Assembly (NCBI GenBank): GCA_015234425.1 | Contig: JADGNE010000023.1 | Location: forward strand, 186,001-250,000 | Origin: Devosia sp. | GTDB taxonomy: Bacteria; Pseudomonadota; Alphaproteobacteria; Rhizobiales; Devosiaceae | DNA: 64,000 bases | Direction: 5' to 3' | In this document: positions 47,970-57,416 of the stretch, piece after piece | Layout of the letters: each line of letters opens with the position of its first letter | Position numbering within the stretch: the first letter of the stretch is position 1 | Notes under the pieces: model-generated | What the model saw: the letters and a program-made list of their open reading frames with translations, nothing else | Told to the model about the DNA's origin: nothing | Databases searched by the model: none | Program-made: the position numbers and the translations under genes

Positions 47970-50327
47970 TTGTCTGATCCAACGTTGCCGCGCGCGGCCG
48001 CGAACCCTTTCGCACGCCCAGATGGCTGGGCGGCAAAGATGATCCACCCGCTTGCGGACCAGGGTGTGGGCACTGCTGGGTCATTTGTCTGCACCGAGTT
48101 CTCGATTGACACCGTCGTCGGTACGGAGACGCTGATTGTTACCGCCTGGGGGCTCTATCGGGCCTTCATCAACGGCCAGCGCGTCGGCGCCGATGTTCTG
48201 ACCCCGGGCTGGACGAACTACGATGCGCGTCTGGCCTTCCAGGAATATTCTGTCGCCAACCTGCTCTTACCGGGCGAGAACAGGATCGAAATCTGGCTTG
48301 CCGACGGCTGGTTCCGCTCCCCTCTGGTTTGGGGTGGAGCCAACCTGGACAATGTCTGGGGCGACAGGCTCGGTGCTTTCGCGGAACTGCGGCGAGATCC
48401 AGCGGGCGACGTGATCGTCGCAACAGATGACAGCTGGCGAAGCGGCGAAACGCCGGTGCGCAAATCCGGCATCTATTTCGGCGAAAAATTCGATGCCCGG
48501 CTAAAGCCGCAAGCCGACAACGGGGTCCAGATACTCGACTTCGACCAGTCGGTCCTCATCCCCCAGGAGTGCAGGCCCGTACAGGAGCTTGCCGAACTGG
48601 TGCCTATCCGCAGCTGGCTCGATGCTGAAGGACGGACGATATTCGATTTCGGCCAGAATATCGGCGGCTACGTCGCCTTTGTGGGGATGGGCGAGCCAGG
48701 AGCCCGCGTCCTTCTGGAACACGCTGAAATCCTCGACAAGGACGGGAATTTCTACAACGTCAACTATCGGAGTGCAGAGGCGATCGTCGATTACACCTTT
48801 GCTGGCGAAGCAGTTGAAGACTACCGCCCAATCTTCACCTTCCAGGGGTTCCGTTATGCTCGGGCAACAATTGAAGGTGGCGTGCGGCTGGATAAGGTCG
48901 TCGCGGTTCCAATCACGTCAGTCCCTCATGCTGCAGCCTCATTTTCGTCGGCTAATCCCCTGGTCGACAGGCTTGTCGAGAACACGATCTGGTCGCAGCG
49001 TGGCAATTTTATTGACGTTCCCACGGACTGTCCGCAACGCGACGAGCGCCTGGGCTGGACTGGCGATGCGCAGGTTTTTGCTCCGACCGCCTGCTATCTC
49101 GCGGACAGTCATGCCTTTCTGAAAAAATTCGTGCGCGAGATGATCGTTGATCAGGACGAGGACGGAGCGATTGCCCATGTGTCCCCCTGTCCGCAACGTT
49201 TGAAAGCCGGCCCTGAGACCCCTGCCTATGCCGGCTCTACCGGCTGGGGGGATGCCATCAGCGTCATTCCATGGACCCTTTACGAACATTACGGGGACCG
49301 TGCCATTCTGGCAGAGGCCTTTCCGGCCATGACCCGCTGGAACGATTTTGTCTGGTCGATCAGCGGCGGGCCGATCGTGCGGCCGCCGTCAAATTGGGAC
49401 ATCAAGGGTTTCACCTTTGGGGACTGGTTGCAGCCACAGAACGATTTCCTCAAGGACGTGCCGACCATGGGGGACGATGCGGCGGCCACGATCTATCTCT
49501 ATATGTCGTCCGTCCAGATCGCCCGAATTGCCGCGTTGCTCGGACACACCGAGGCGGCCCACAAGTTCGCGGCGCGGGCCGATGCGGTAAAGTCGGCATT
49601 CGCTGAAGAGTTCATCACGCCGGCAGGACGTCTGCTCTATGACGACCAGAGTTCATATGCCTTGGCATTCTTGCACGATCTTATCCCGGACCAGCACATT
49701 GCCGCTGCCAAGAATTGGTTCAAGGCGACAATAGCCCGAGCGGGGGGGCGGATCGGTACCGGATTTATCGGTACGCCGGCGCTGCTGCCTGCTCTGGTCA
49801 AGATCGGCGAGCCGGAACTGGCCGCCAGCATGTTCCTTCAGGAGGAAGTGCCCGGCTGGCTGGCGCAGGTGAAGCGCGGGGCGACCACGATCTGGGAACG
49901 CTGGGACGGGATCAAGGCCGACGGCTCCATTTTCGAGCCAACGATGAATTCGTATAATCACTATGCCTACGGCGCGGTCTGCCAGTGGCTCTTTGAGGCG
50001 CTAGCCGGCTTTCGGCCGGATGCGGACCAACCCGGGTTTGCAAAGGTCATTTTCGAGCCGCTTATCGTGCCGAGCCTGTCCCCCATTTCGGCGCATCACG
50101 ACAGTGCGCGTGGTCGGATCGCGGCCGCATGGAGCGTCGATGGCGATCGGGTGACATACGAGTTCACGGTGCCGGACGGCAGTTTGGGCGAGCTCGTCCT
50201 CGCGCCCCGATATTTCGAGATAGACGTCGACGGCGAAGCAATCGCTGCGGCGGAGGGAGAAGCGGTGCGCCGCCAGGTCGCGCCCGGCAAGCACAGAGCG
50301 TGTTTCCGACTTCACTGGCACCAATGA
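47970..50327 (+). CDS. GH78 alpha-L-rhamnosidase (copy 2)
   Basis: A 785-residue cytoplasmic rhamnosidase closely related to copy 1, with long identical blocks. The general acid motif DCPQRDERLGWTGDAQ falls at about the same residue numbers as in copy 1, and the base motif TTIWERWDGI near 642. The start is a TTG at 47970 with GGAGGAG seven bases upstream, mirroring the GTG start and spacing of copy 1; the open frame above it is not homologous. No signal peptide. It is followed after 29 bases by a frameshifted binding-protein gene. Confidence 0.9.
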   Translation: MSDPTLPRAAANPFARPDGWAAKMIHPLADQGVGTAGSFVCTEFSIDTVVGTETLIVTAWGLYRAFINGQRVGADVLTPGWTNYDARLAFQEYSVANLLLPGENRIEIWLADGWFRSPLVWGGANLDNVWGDRLGAFAELRRDPAGDVIVATDDSWRSGETPVRKSGIYFGEKFDARLKPQADNGVQILDFDQSVLIPQECRPVQELAELVPIRSWLDAEGRTIFDFGQNIGGYVAFVGMGEPGARVLLEHAEILDKDGNFYNVNYRSAEAIVDYTFAGEAVEDYRPIFTFQGFRYARATIEGGVRLDKVVAVPITSVPHAAASFSSANPLVDRLVENTIWSQRGNFIDVPTDCPQRDERLGWTGDAQVFAPTACYLADSHAFLKKFVREMIVDQDEDGAIAHVSPCPQRLKAGPETPAYAGSTGWGDAISVIPWTLYEHYGDRAILAEAFPAMTRWNDFVWSISGGPIVRPPSNWDIKGFTFGDWLQPQNDFLKDVPTMGDDAAATIYLYMSSVQIARIAALLGHTEAAHKFAARADAVKSAFAEEFITPAGRLLYDDQSSYALAFLHDLIPDQHIAAAKNWFKATIARAGGRIGTGFIGTPALLPALVKIGEPELAASMFLQEEVPGWLAQVKRGATTIWERWDGIKADGSIFEPTMNSYNHYAYGAVCQWLFEALAGFRPDADQPGFAKVIFEPLIVPSLSPISAHHDSARGRIAAAWSVDGDRVTYEFTVPDGSLGELVLAPRYFEIDVDGEAIAAAEGEAVRRQVAPGKHRACFRLHWHQ

Positions 50328-50356
50328 TGCCCATAAGGGCTCAAGGGAGGAACCCG

Positions 50357-51654
50357 ATGACGATCAGACTTCATAGAACAGCCTTCGCCGGACTTGCCGC
50401 CAGCCTGTTGTCGATGACAGGCATGATCGGCCTCGCCATGGCGCAGCAGACGACTATAAGCTTCTTCACCGGTAACGATGAGGCGACCGTTGCCGTCACC
50501 GAGCAGCTAGTAGCAGACTTCGAGGCCGCCAATCCCGACATCAAGGTCGAAATCGAAATCGGGCCCGGCGGCACCGAGCGCGACAACATGGTCAAGACGC
50601 GCCTTGCCACAGGCTCGATGAACGATGTCTTCCTCTACAATTCGGGGTCGCTGTTCCAGGCAATAAATCCCGCCCAGTCGCTGGTCGATCTGACCAATGA
50701 GCCCTGGCAGGCCGAGGTGCAGAATTCCTTCAAGCTCGTCGTCACGGCGCCCGATGGCACCGTGCGCGGCGCCCCGATCCAGAACGCCATGGGCGGTGGC
50801 TTCTTCTACAACATTCCGATCTACGCAGAGCTGGGCCTGTCCATCCCCAAGAGCTGGGCTGAGTTCATGGCCAACAGTGAGAAAATCAAGGCGGCAGGCA
50901 AAGCGGCCCCGGTTATCCAGACCTATACCGACACCTGGACCAGCCAGGTTCTCTTCCTCGGCGACTACTACAACGTCCAGTCAAAAGATCCTGAGTTCGC
51001 CAACCGCTACACGGCCGGCGAAGCCAAATTCGCTACGGACCCGGTTGGCATCCGTTCGTTCGAGAAACTGGCAGAGCTGTCCGCAGCGGGCTACTTCAAC
51101 GAGGATTATGGCGCTGCCGTATTGGCAGATGGCCTGCGCATGATCGCGTTGGGCGAGGGCGCCCACTACCCGATGCTGACCTTCGGGCTGGCGACGGTCG
51201 CACAGAACTATCCCGACAATGTTGAAGACGTGGGCTTCTTCGCCATCCCCGGTGACGACCCCGCGTACAATGGCCTCACTATCTGGCTGCCGAACGGCAT
51301 CTATATTCCTGCCGCTTCAACGAACCAGGAAGCAGCAAGCGCTTCGTTGCCTTCGTCGCGAGCCAGGAAGGCTGCGCTTCCCAGGTGAAGGGCGGCGCAG
51401 TCACTGGCCCGTTCCTCGTCAATGGCTGTGAACTGCCAGCCGACGTGCCCCGCGGCGTCGCTGACATGCTGCCCTATTTCGAAGCTGGGAATACCGCCCC
51501 GGCACTCGAGTTCCTGTCTCCGATCAAGGGTCCGGCCCTGGAGCAGATCACCGTCGAAATCGGCTCGGGCACCCGCTCTGCTGCCGATGGTGCCGCGCTC
51601 TATGACGAAGACGTTCGCAAGCAGGCCCAGCAGCTCGGCTTGCCAGGCTGGTAA
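50357..51654 (+). pseudogene. Frameshifted CUT1 sugar-binding protein (copy 2, no cognate permeases)
   Basis: From the ATG at 50357 (GGGAGG upstream) the frame encodes a signal peptide (ending GLAMAQQ) and a binding protein very like the one at 31276. After the codon at 51332-51334 the similarity moves to another frame: the first frame runs into a TGA at 51386-51388. The other frame continues KRFVAFVASQEGC from 51337 and then PIKGPALEQITVEIGSG to the stop at 51654. One missing base near 51335 explains it. The shifted product would lose about the last 100 residues. No permease or ATPase genes follow. It could be a true pseudogene or a sequencing error. Confidence 0.85.
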
Positions 51655-51668
51655 CGACGCAAACAGCA

Positions 51669-51698
51669 ACGCGGCCCGGTAGAAGAACCGGGCCGCGT
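51669..51698. terminator. Hairpin after the second GH78 operon
   Basis: ACGCGGCCCGG / CCGGGCCGCGT, a perfect 11-bp stem with an 8-base loop, lies 15 bases after the binding-protein stop. There is no T tract. Confidence 0.55.
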
Positions 51699-51744
51699 GA
51701 GCGACGACAGCTGACCCGCAAGGGCCATGAGTGCTATTTCCGGC

Positions 51745-52263
51745 CTACAGCGTGCGGAAAAAGCTTTCGCGGGCCTCTTCGTCCGTTTGGGGGAAACGGC
51801 CGTCTGGGGTCAGCTTGTCGACAGCTTCGGGAATGCTGGTGGAGAGGCGCTTCAGCAGCTCATCGTAGGAGAGCCCGGTGGTGGACGCCAACTGGGTCAG
51901 CGTGTCACGGCCAAGTGCCGCCTCGACCTCATTGGTCGAGAGCCCCTTTGTCGGAACGCCGGGGGTGGTCCAGGAATCGGCCGTTTCGGTCTGGCCATTG
52001 TCCTTGAAATTATCGAGCAGGTCCTGAAGGCCACCGGTAAGGATGTTGCCATTGCCGGGCTTGCCGCTGAAGAGGTCGCCTAGACCACCCAGAATGCCGC
52101 CAAGGCCGCCCATTCCAGCCGCTTCCAGTCCGCCAGGCTGCTGGCCGTTGCCGGCATTGGCCTGCAGGCCTTTCAGCGCGTCACCGATCTTGTCACGGTT
52201 CTGATAACCGGCGACGGCAAGCAGGCCGAGCAGGGCGAGAAGTGAGGGGGAGCGATTTGCCAT
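51745..52263 (-). CDS. YidB/DUF937-family protein
   Basis: A 172-residue protein. The start MANRSPSLLALLGLLAVAGYQ, a Gly-rich linker (GGLGGILGGLGDLF) and a C-terminal helical part (STNEVEAALGRDTLTQLASTTG then RLSTSIPEAVDKLTPDG) are typical of the YidB/DUF937 group. Function is unknown. It lies 16 bases after the GlsB-like gene on the same strand, so the two are probably co-transcribed. Confidence 0.85.
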   Translation of the reverse strand: MANRSPSLLALLGLLAVAGYQNRDKIGDALKGLQANAGNGQQPGGLEAAGMGGLGGILGGLGDLFSGKPGNGNILTGGLQDLLDNFKDNGQTETADSWTTPGVPTKGLSTNEVEAALGRDTLTQLASTTGLSYDELLKRLSTSIPEAVDKLTPDGRFPQTDEEARESFFRTL

Positions 52264-52279
52264 GAGTGTGTTCCTTTGA

Positions 52280-52531
52280 TCAGGCGCGACGCGCTATAAA
52301 ACCCCAAACCACGAGAATGATCACGGCGCCGACGATGGCTCCGATCAGGCCAGCGCCTTCTCCCGGCTGATACCAACCGATTGCCTGACCAAGAAAAGTC
52401 GCGACAAAAGCGCCAACCACACCAAGCAGTGCCGTGAGCACGAAGCCGGCCGGTTCTCGGTTTCCCGGTACGATGAATTTTGCCACGATGCCGGCAATAA
52501 GCCCGATGATGATGGTCCAGATGATACCCAC
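52280..52531 (-). CDS. GlsB/YeaQ/YmgE-family membrane protein
   Basis: An 83-residue protein with three hydrophobic, Gly-rich segments (MGIIWTIIIGLIAGIVAKFI, then FVLTALLGVVGAFVATFLG and the C-terminal VGAVIILVVWGFIA). This is the transglycosylase-associated/GlsB small membrane protein family linked to general stress. Function at the molecular level is unknown. Confidence 0.9.
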   Translation of the reverse strand: MGIIWTIIIGLIAGIVAKFIVPGNREPAGFVLTALLGVVGAFVATFLGQAIGWYQPGEGAGLIGAIVGAVIILVVWGFIARRA

Positions 52532-52687
52532 GAGACATCCCCTTGCTTTAGGAGATCATGAAACGCGTGGTCACTAACTTAGGTTGCAAAGCTCAGGCCG
52601 CGTCGGTCGGCAGCTAGGCCGGTCACCGACGAATGCCCAAGAACCCAATGACGGGTTCATGGTGACATCGTCACAGGGTTGAGCGGG

Positions 52688-53092
52688 CTACTCGCTCTCG
52701 GCCGTGGCCTCTCCGATCGCCCAGGTCACGCCGAACGGATCTTTCAGCTGACCGTAGATATCGCCCCAAAATTGCTTTTCGAGCGGTTGCGTCACGGTGC
52801 AGCCGGCGGCAACCGCCCGATCCCACCAGGTCTGCGCGTCATCGACATGGATATGGATGTTGAACCCGGCCGGTGCGACGGGCGGGAAGCCATAATCGGG
52901 GAAGAAGTCGCTGAGAAAGATCGGCGTGCCGTTGATATCGACCTGCGCATGCATCAGCCGCTGGCCGTCCTCGCCCGCCATGGTCTCGCGCTCCACGGCG
53001 CCGAAAGCGATCTTGTAGAAGTCGATAGCCTTGCGGGCGCCGTCCACGGAAAGATACGGCGTCACGCCGCCCTTGGGATGATAATCGGCCAT
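52688..53092 (-). CDS. VOC-family protein (PhnB-like)
   Basis: A 134-residue protein of the glyoxalase superfamily, PhnB/YaeR-like branch: GVTPYLSVDGARKAIDFYKIAFGA at the start (cited in part as TPYLSVDGARKAIDFY), then HAQVDINGTPIFLSD and the end WGDIYGQLKDPFGVTWAIG. Substrate unknown. Monocistronic, upstream of the nrdJ terminator region. Confidence 0.87.
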   Translation of the reverse strand: MADYHPKGGVTPYLSVDGARKAIDFYKIAFGAVERETMAGEDGQRLMHAQVDINGTPIFLSDFFPDYGFPPVAPAGFNIHIHVDDAQTWWDRAVAAGCTVTQPLEKQFWGDIYGQLKDPFGVTWAIGEATAESE

Positions 53093-53268
53093 AATAACAC
53101 CTCCGCTTGTGTAGGTCGGAGGTTACGCGTCGCGAGGGGGAGAGACAAGGGAGGCCGTCAGTCACTCAAGTCCCCCGCCTGTTTAGGTGAGCTTGGTTGT
53201 GAACCTGTGTCGCAGTCAGCTCCGCGGCCGTCTCGACATCCTGCTTGCCTATCCTGGTGAGAAAAGTT

Positions 53269-53296
53269 TGGCCCGGTCACGTTCGTGACCGGGCCA
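53269..53296 (-). terminator. Terminator of nrdJ
   Basis: TGGCCCGGTCAC / GTGACCGGGCCA, a perfect 12-bp stem with a 4-base loop, starts 8 bases after the nrdJ stop and is followed on the minus strand by AACTTTTC. Confidence 0.8.
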
Positions 53297-53303
53297 TTCA
53301 AAT

Positions 53304-56300
53304 TCAGCTACAACCCGTCGTCGTGCCGCAGGTGTCGCACTTCAGGCAGGTGCCGTTTCGGACCATCGTGAAGTTATGGCACTCGGTACACTGGTCGCCG
53401 GTGTAGCCCTTCATCTGGGCTTCGGCGCGTAGAAGGCCTGTATCCTTGGACGGCGGCGGGGCCGGGATCGGGGAGAGCTCGGCGACGTTGAGGGCGGTCG
53501 GGCTCGGATCGATCTTGAGGGCCGTAGCGCTGCGCATCGAGGTGACGGTGGAAGCGCCAGTCGACGTGGCAGGCGCATAACGGCTGGCCTCGGCGGTCGG
53601 GACAAGCATCAGGGATGCATTGGCCGTCTTGCCGCGGGTCATGCCGCGCGACACGAAGCGCTCGGCCGGAACCGGGGCTGTGGCGGCTGCATTGCGCGAA
53701 CCCTGGTCTTCGGCAACACCCTTGCCAAGCGAAGTCGGGCTGTCGGGATTGACGTGGGCCAGGTCATCGCGATCGAGGTAGGAAACCGCAAGTTCACGGA
53801 ACACGTAGTCGAGGATCGAGGTCGCGTTCTTGATGCGATCATTGCCCATGACCATGCCGGCAGGCTCGAAACGGGTGAAGGTGAAGGCCTCCACATATTC
53901 GTCCAGCGGCACGCCATATTGCAGGCCGATCGAGATGGCGATGGCAAAATTGTTCATCATGGCGCGGAAGGCAGCGCCTTCCTTGTGCATGTCGATGAAG
54001 ATTTCGCCGAGGCGACCATCGGCATATTCGCCGGTGTGGACATAGACCTTGTGGCCACCAACGACAGCCTTCTGGGTATAGCCCTTGCGGCGATCCGGCA
54101 TCTTTTCGCGGGTGCGGATTTCGACTTCACGCTCGATGATGCGCTCGACGATCTTCTCTGCAATGGCCGGGACGCGCGCGTCTGCGGTCATCGAGATGAC
54201 GTTCTCGAGAGCCTCTTCATCTTCTTCGTCGTCGGCGGCAGCCAGGACGGACGAGTTCAGCGGCTGGCTGAGCTTGGAGCCGTCGCGATAGAGCGCATTG
54301 GCCTTGAGGGCGAGGCGCCAGGACAGCATGTAGGCGCTCTTTGCGTCTTCAACCGTCGCATCGTTTGGCATGTTGATCGTCTTGGAGATCGCGCCGGAGA
54401 TGAACGGCTGGGCGGCCGCCATCATCAGGATGTGCGATTCAACCGAGAGGTAGCGCTTGCCGATCTTGCCGCACGGAGTGGCGCAATCGAAGACGGGCAG
54501 GTGCTCTTCCTTGAGGAACGGCGCGCCTTCGAGCGTCATGGCACCACAGACGTGGATATTGGCGGCCTCGATGTCCTTCTTGGCAAAGCCGAGGAAGGAC
54601 AGCAGGTCAAAGGAGAAGTCATTGAGCTGCTCGTCGGTGACGCCGAGGCCCTTGAGGAAATCAGCGCCGAGCGTCCACTGGTTGAAGACGAACTTGATGT
54701 CGAAAGCCGACTTCATCGCGGCATTGAGCGCCTCGATCTTGTCGTCGGTAAAGCCCTTGGTCCGCAGGGTCGCCGGGTTGATGCCGGGAGCCTGGTTAAG
54801 ATTGCCGTGGCCGACCGCATAGGCTTCCATCTCGGCGATCTGGTCTTCCGAGTAGCCAAGGGTGCGCAGGGCCGGCGGCACTGCACGGTTGATGATCTTG
54901 AAGTAGCCACCGCCGGCCAGCTTCTTGAACTTCACCAGGGCAAAGTCGGGCTCGATACCGGTGGTGTCGCAGTCCATGACGAGGCCGATCGTGCCGGTGG
55001 GCGCGATAACGGAAACCTGGGCGTTACGGTAGCCATGCTGTTCGCCGAGGGCGAGGGCATTGTCCCAGGCCAGCTTGGCGCGCTCGCTGAGGGCTGCGTC
55101 GGTGATATTGGCGTGATCAAGCGCGACTGGCTTGATCGACAGGCCTTCATAGCCATCGGTATTGCCGTAGGCGGCATTGCGATGGTTCCGGATGACGCGC
55201 AGCATGTGCTTGGAATTGCGCTTGTAATCCTTGAACGGGCCGAGCTCCTTGGCCATTTCGGCCGAGGTCGCATAGGACACGCCGGTCATGATGGCGGTGA
55301 TAGCGCCGGCAATGGCGCGGCCTTCGGCGGAGTCATAGGGAATGCCGGAGGTCATCAGCAGGCCACCGATATTGGCGTAGCCAATGCCGAGCGTGCGGTA
55401 TTCGTACGAGCGTTCTGCAATGGCGCGCGAAGGGAACTGCGCCATCATCACCGAAACTTCGAGCACGATGGTCCAGAGACGGACGGTGTGCTCGTAGGCG
55501 GCGGTGTCAAACGTGGAGTCGGCGTTGCGATAGGGCAGCAGGTTGACGGACGCCAGATTGCACGCCGTGTCATCGAGGAACATGTATTCCGAACACGGAT
55601 TGGAGGCGTTGATCTGGCCGGCAGCCGGGGAGGTGTGCCACTCATTGATCGTGGTGTGGTACTGGATGCCGGGGTCAGCGGAGGCCCAGGCTGCGTAACC
55701 AATCTGTTCCCAGAGGTCGCGCGCCTTCAGCGTCTTGGTGACATTGCCCTTGATGCGGCCGATCAGGTTCCAGTCGCCATCGTTCTCGACAGCGTTGAGG
55801 AAGTCGTCGGTCACGCGGACGGAATTGTTCGAGTTCTGGCCGGAAACAGTCAGATAGGCTTCGCTATCCCAATCGGTATCGTAGATGGGGAATTCGAGAT
55901 CGGTGTAACCCTGCTTGGCGAACTGGATGACGCGGAAGATGTAGTTCTCCGGCACCAGTGCCTTCTTGGCGGCGCGCACTTCGCGCTTGAGGGCAGGGTT
56001 CTTGGCCACGTCGAAGCAATCGTCGCCCGAACCTTCACAATTCACGGCGGCCTTCATGATGGCCTTGAGGTGCTTGGAAACGACCTTCGAGCCGGTGACG
56101 AGTGCTGCCACCTTCTGCTCTTCCTTGACCTTCCAGTTGATGTATTCCTCGATATCGGGGTGATCGATATCGATAACCACCATCTTGGCAGCGCGACGGG
56201 TGGTGCCGCCCGACTTGATGGCGCCAGCAGCGCGGTCGCCGATCTTGAGGAAGCTCATCAGGCCGGAAGACTTGCCGCCGCCCGAGAGCTTTTCGCCCGA

Positions 56301-57020
56301 GCCGCGAAGGGCCGAGAAATTGGTGCCGGTGCCCGACCCATACTTGAACAGACGCGCTTCACGGACCCAGAGGTCCATGATGCCGTTTTCATTGACGAGG
56401 TCGTCATTGACCGACTGGATGAAGCAGGCATGCGGCTGCGGATGCTCGTAGGAGCTCTTCGACTGCACCAGCTTGTGGGTGAACGGGTCGACATAGAAAT
56501 GGCCCTGGCCGGGGCCGTCGATGCCATAGGCCCAGTGGAGGCCCGTGTTGAACCACTGCGGGGAGTTCGGAGCGACGCGCTGGGAGGCGAGCATATAGGC
56601 GAGTTCGTCAAAGAAGGCGCGGGCGTCTTCCTCGCTGTCGAAATAGCCACCCTTCCAGCCCCAATAGGTCCAGGTGCCGGCCAGGCGATCAAAGACCTGG
56701 CGGCTGTCCATTTCGGAGCCATAGCGCTCATTCTCCGGCAGCTTGGCCAGCGCTTCCTCGTCGGGGACGGAACGCCACAGCCAGGACGGCACCGAATTTT
56801 CTTCGACCTTCTTGAGGACCTTGGCGACGCCGGCCTTTCGGAAGTATTTTTGCGCAATGATGTCGGTCGCAACCTGAGACCAGGTTGCCGGCACAGCAAT
56901 GTCTTCCAGCTTGAACACCACCGATCCATCAGGATTGCGGATTTCGCTGGTCGCGGAGCGGAACTCGAGCGAGGCGTAGCGGTCCGCGTTGGCAGTGGTA
57001 AACCGGCGTTCTATGCGCAT
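53304..57020 (-). CDS. nrdJ: Vitamin B12-dependent (class II) ribonucleotide reductase
   Basis: The 1238-residue adenosylcobalamin-dependent enzyme reduces ribonucleotides to deoxyribonucleotides with or without oxygen. Recognisable elements are [12 protein letters not shown], the active-site Cys in [22 protein letters not shown], the NPCSEY motif carrying the radical-site Cys and Glu, and [16 protein letters not shown]. The C-terminus has a zinc-ribbon-like Cys cluster ([14 protein letters not shown]) ending TGCS with the redox Cys. Length and architecture match alphaproteobacterial NrdJ. The ATG at 57020 is the family start. It is monocistronic, with a long upstream region holding DnaA-box-like sites. 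Confidence 0.96.
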   Translation of the reverse strand: MRIERRFTTANADRYASLEFRSATSEIRNPDGSVVFKLEDIAVPATWSQVATDIIAQKYFRKAGVAKVLKKVEENSVPSWLWRSVPDEEALAKLPENERYGSEMDSRQVFDRLAGTWTYWGWKGGYFDSEEDARAFFDELAYMLASQRVAPNSPQWFNTGLHWAYGIDGPGQGHFYVDPFTHKLVQSKSSYEHPQPHACFIQSVNDDLVNENGIMDLWVREARLFKYGSGTGTNFSALRGSGEKLSGGGKSSGLMSFLKIGDRAAGAIKSGGTTRRAAKMVVIDIDHPDIEEYINWKVKEEQKVAALVTGSKVVSKHLKAIMKAAVNCEGSGDDCFDVAKNPALKREVRAAKKALVPENYIFRVIQFAKQGYTDLEFPIYDTDWDSEAYLTVSGQNSNNSVRVTDDFLNAVENDGDWNLIGRIKGNVTKTLKARDLWEQIGYAAWASADPGIQYHTTINEWHTSPAAGQINASNPCSEYMFLDDTACNLASVNLLPYRNADSTFDTAAYEHTVRLWTIVLEVSVMMAQFPSRAIAERSYEYRTLGIGYANIGGLLMTSGIPYDSAEGRAIAGAITAIMTGVSYATSAEMAKELGPFKDYKRNSKHMLRVIRNHRNAAYGNTDGYEGLSIKPVALDHANITDAALSERAKLAWDNALALGEQHGYRNAQVSVIAPTGTIGLVMDCDTTGIEPDFALVKFKKLAGGGYFKIINRAVPPALRTLGYSEDQIAEMEAYAVGHGNLNQAPGINPATLRTKGFTDDKIEALNAAMKSAFDIKFVFNQWTLGADFLKGLGVTDEQLNDFSFDLLSFLGFAKKDIEAANIHVCGAMTLEGAPFLKEEHLPVFDCATPCGKIGKRYLSVESHILMMAAAQPFISGAISKTINMPNDATVEDAKSAYMLSWRLALKANALYRDGSKLSQPLNSSVLAAADDEEDEEALENVISMTADARVPAIAEKIVERIIEREVEIRTREKMPDRRKGYTQKAVVGGHKVYVHTGEYADGRLGEIFIDMHKEGAAFRAMMNNFAIAISIGLQYGVPLDEYVEAFTFTRFEPAGMVMGNDRIKNATSILDYVFRELAVSYLDRDDLAHVNPDSPTSLGKGVAEDQGSRNAAATAPVPAERFVSRGMTRGKTANASLMLVPTAEASRYAPATSTGASTVTSMRSATALKIDPSPTALNVAELSPIPAPPPSKDTGLLRAEAQMKGYTGDQCTECHNFTMVRNGTCLKCDTCGTTTGCS

Positions 57021-57416
57021 GGTGTGGTCTCAGCTGATCTGTCGGTGGGGGGCACGAGGTGGGGTGGAGGACTCGTGCCGCGTTTGAATCCTATCAAAGC
57101 CTTATTTGAGCGAGAGTCGAGCCATCAATTTTTTCCAGCAGGCACACCATGGGTTGTGCGGAGCTTTGATGATTGCCCAAAATCTAGTGTTTAATATGGG
57201 AATAGCGTGGATAAGTTACAACGCTGTTTAGCGTGTCCCGCAGGGCTCCAAAGGCGCTCTGCAAGCGTTTATGACCCCTTAATTCCTGCCTCTAAAGCCG
57301 CGGAAAAGCTGAGGTTTTGACATCCTCAAGTGTGGTGCCCGAGTCGCTGAAATTGCTGTCAAGACCCACATTTTCGCGCTATCCACAGCCGGTGGGCTAC
57401 CACATATTGTGTGTGG
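57021..57416 (-). promoter_or_regulatory. nrdJ upstream region with DnaA-box-like and NrdR-like sites
   Basis: This 396-bp stretch has no gene. A stem-loop GGCACGAG/CTCGTGCC (57051-57079) lies just before the start codon. Two near-DnaA boxes are seen, TTATCCACG (57214-57206, minus) and CTATCCACA (57379-57387, plus), each one base from TTATCCACA. On the minus strand 57412-57397 reads ACACAATATGTGGTAG, which matches the NrdR consensus at about 12 of 16 positions but has no clear second box. I see no cobalamin riboswitch. Confidence 0.4.

Noticed and set aside
53754..57194. 1146-codon open frame on the plus strand
   Set aside because: Antisense to nrdJ; NrdJ motifs on the other strand are unambiguous.
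57021..57416. Cobalamin riboswitch upstream of nrdJ
   Set aside because: No B12-box-like sequence was found on the nrdJ-sense strand of the leader.
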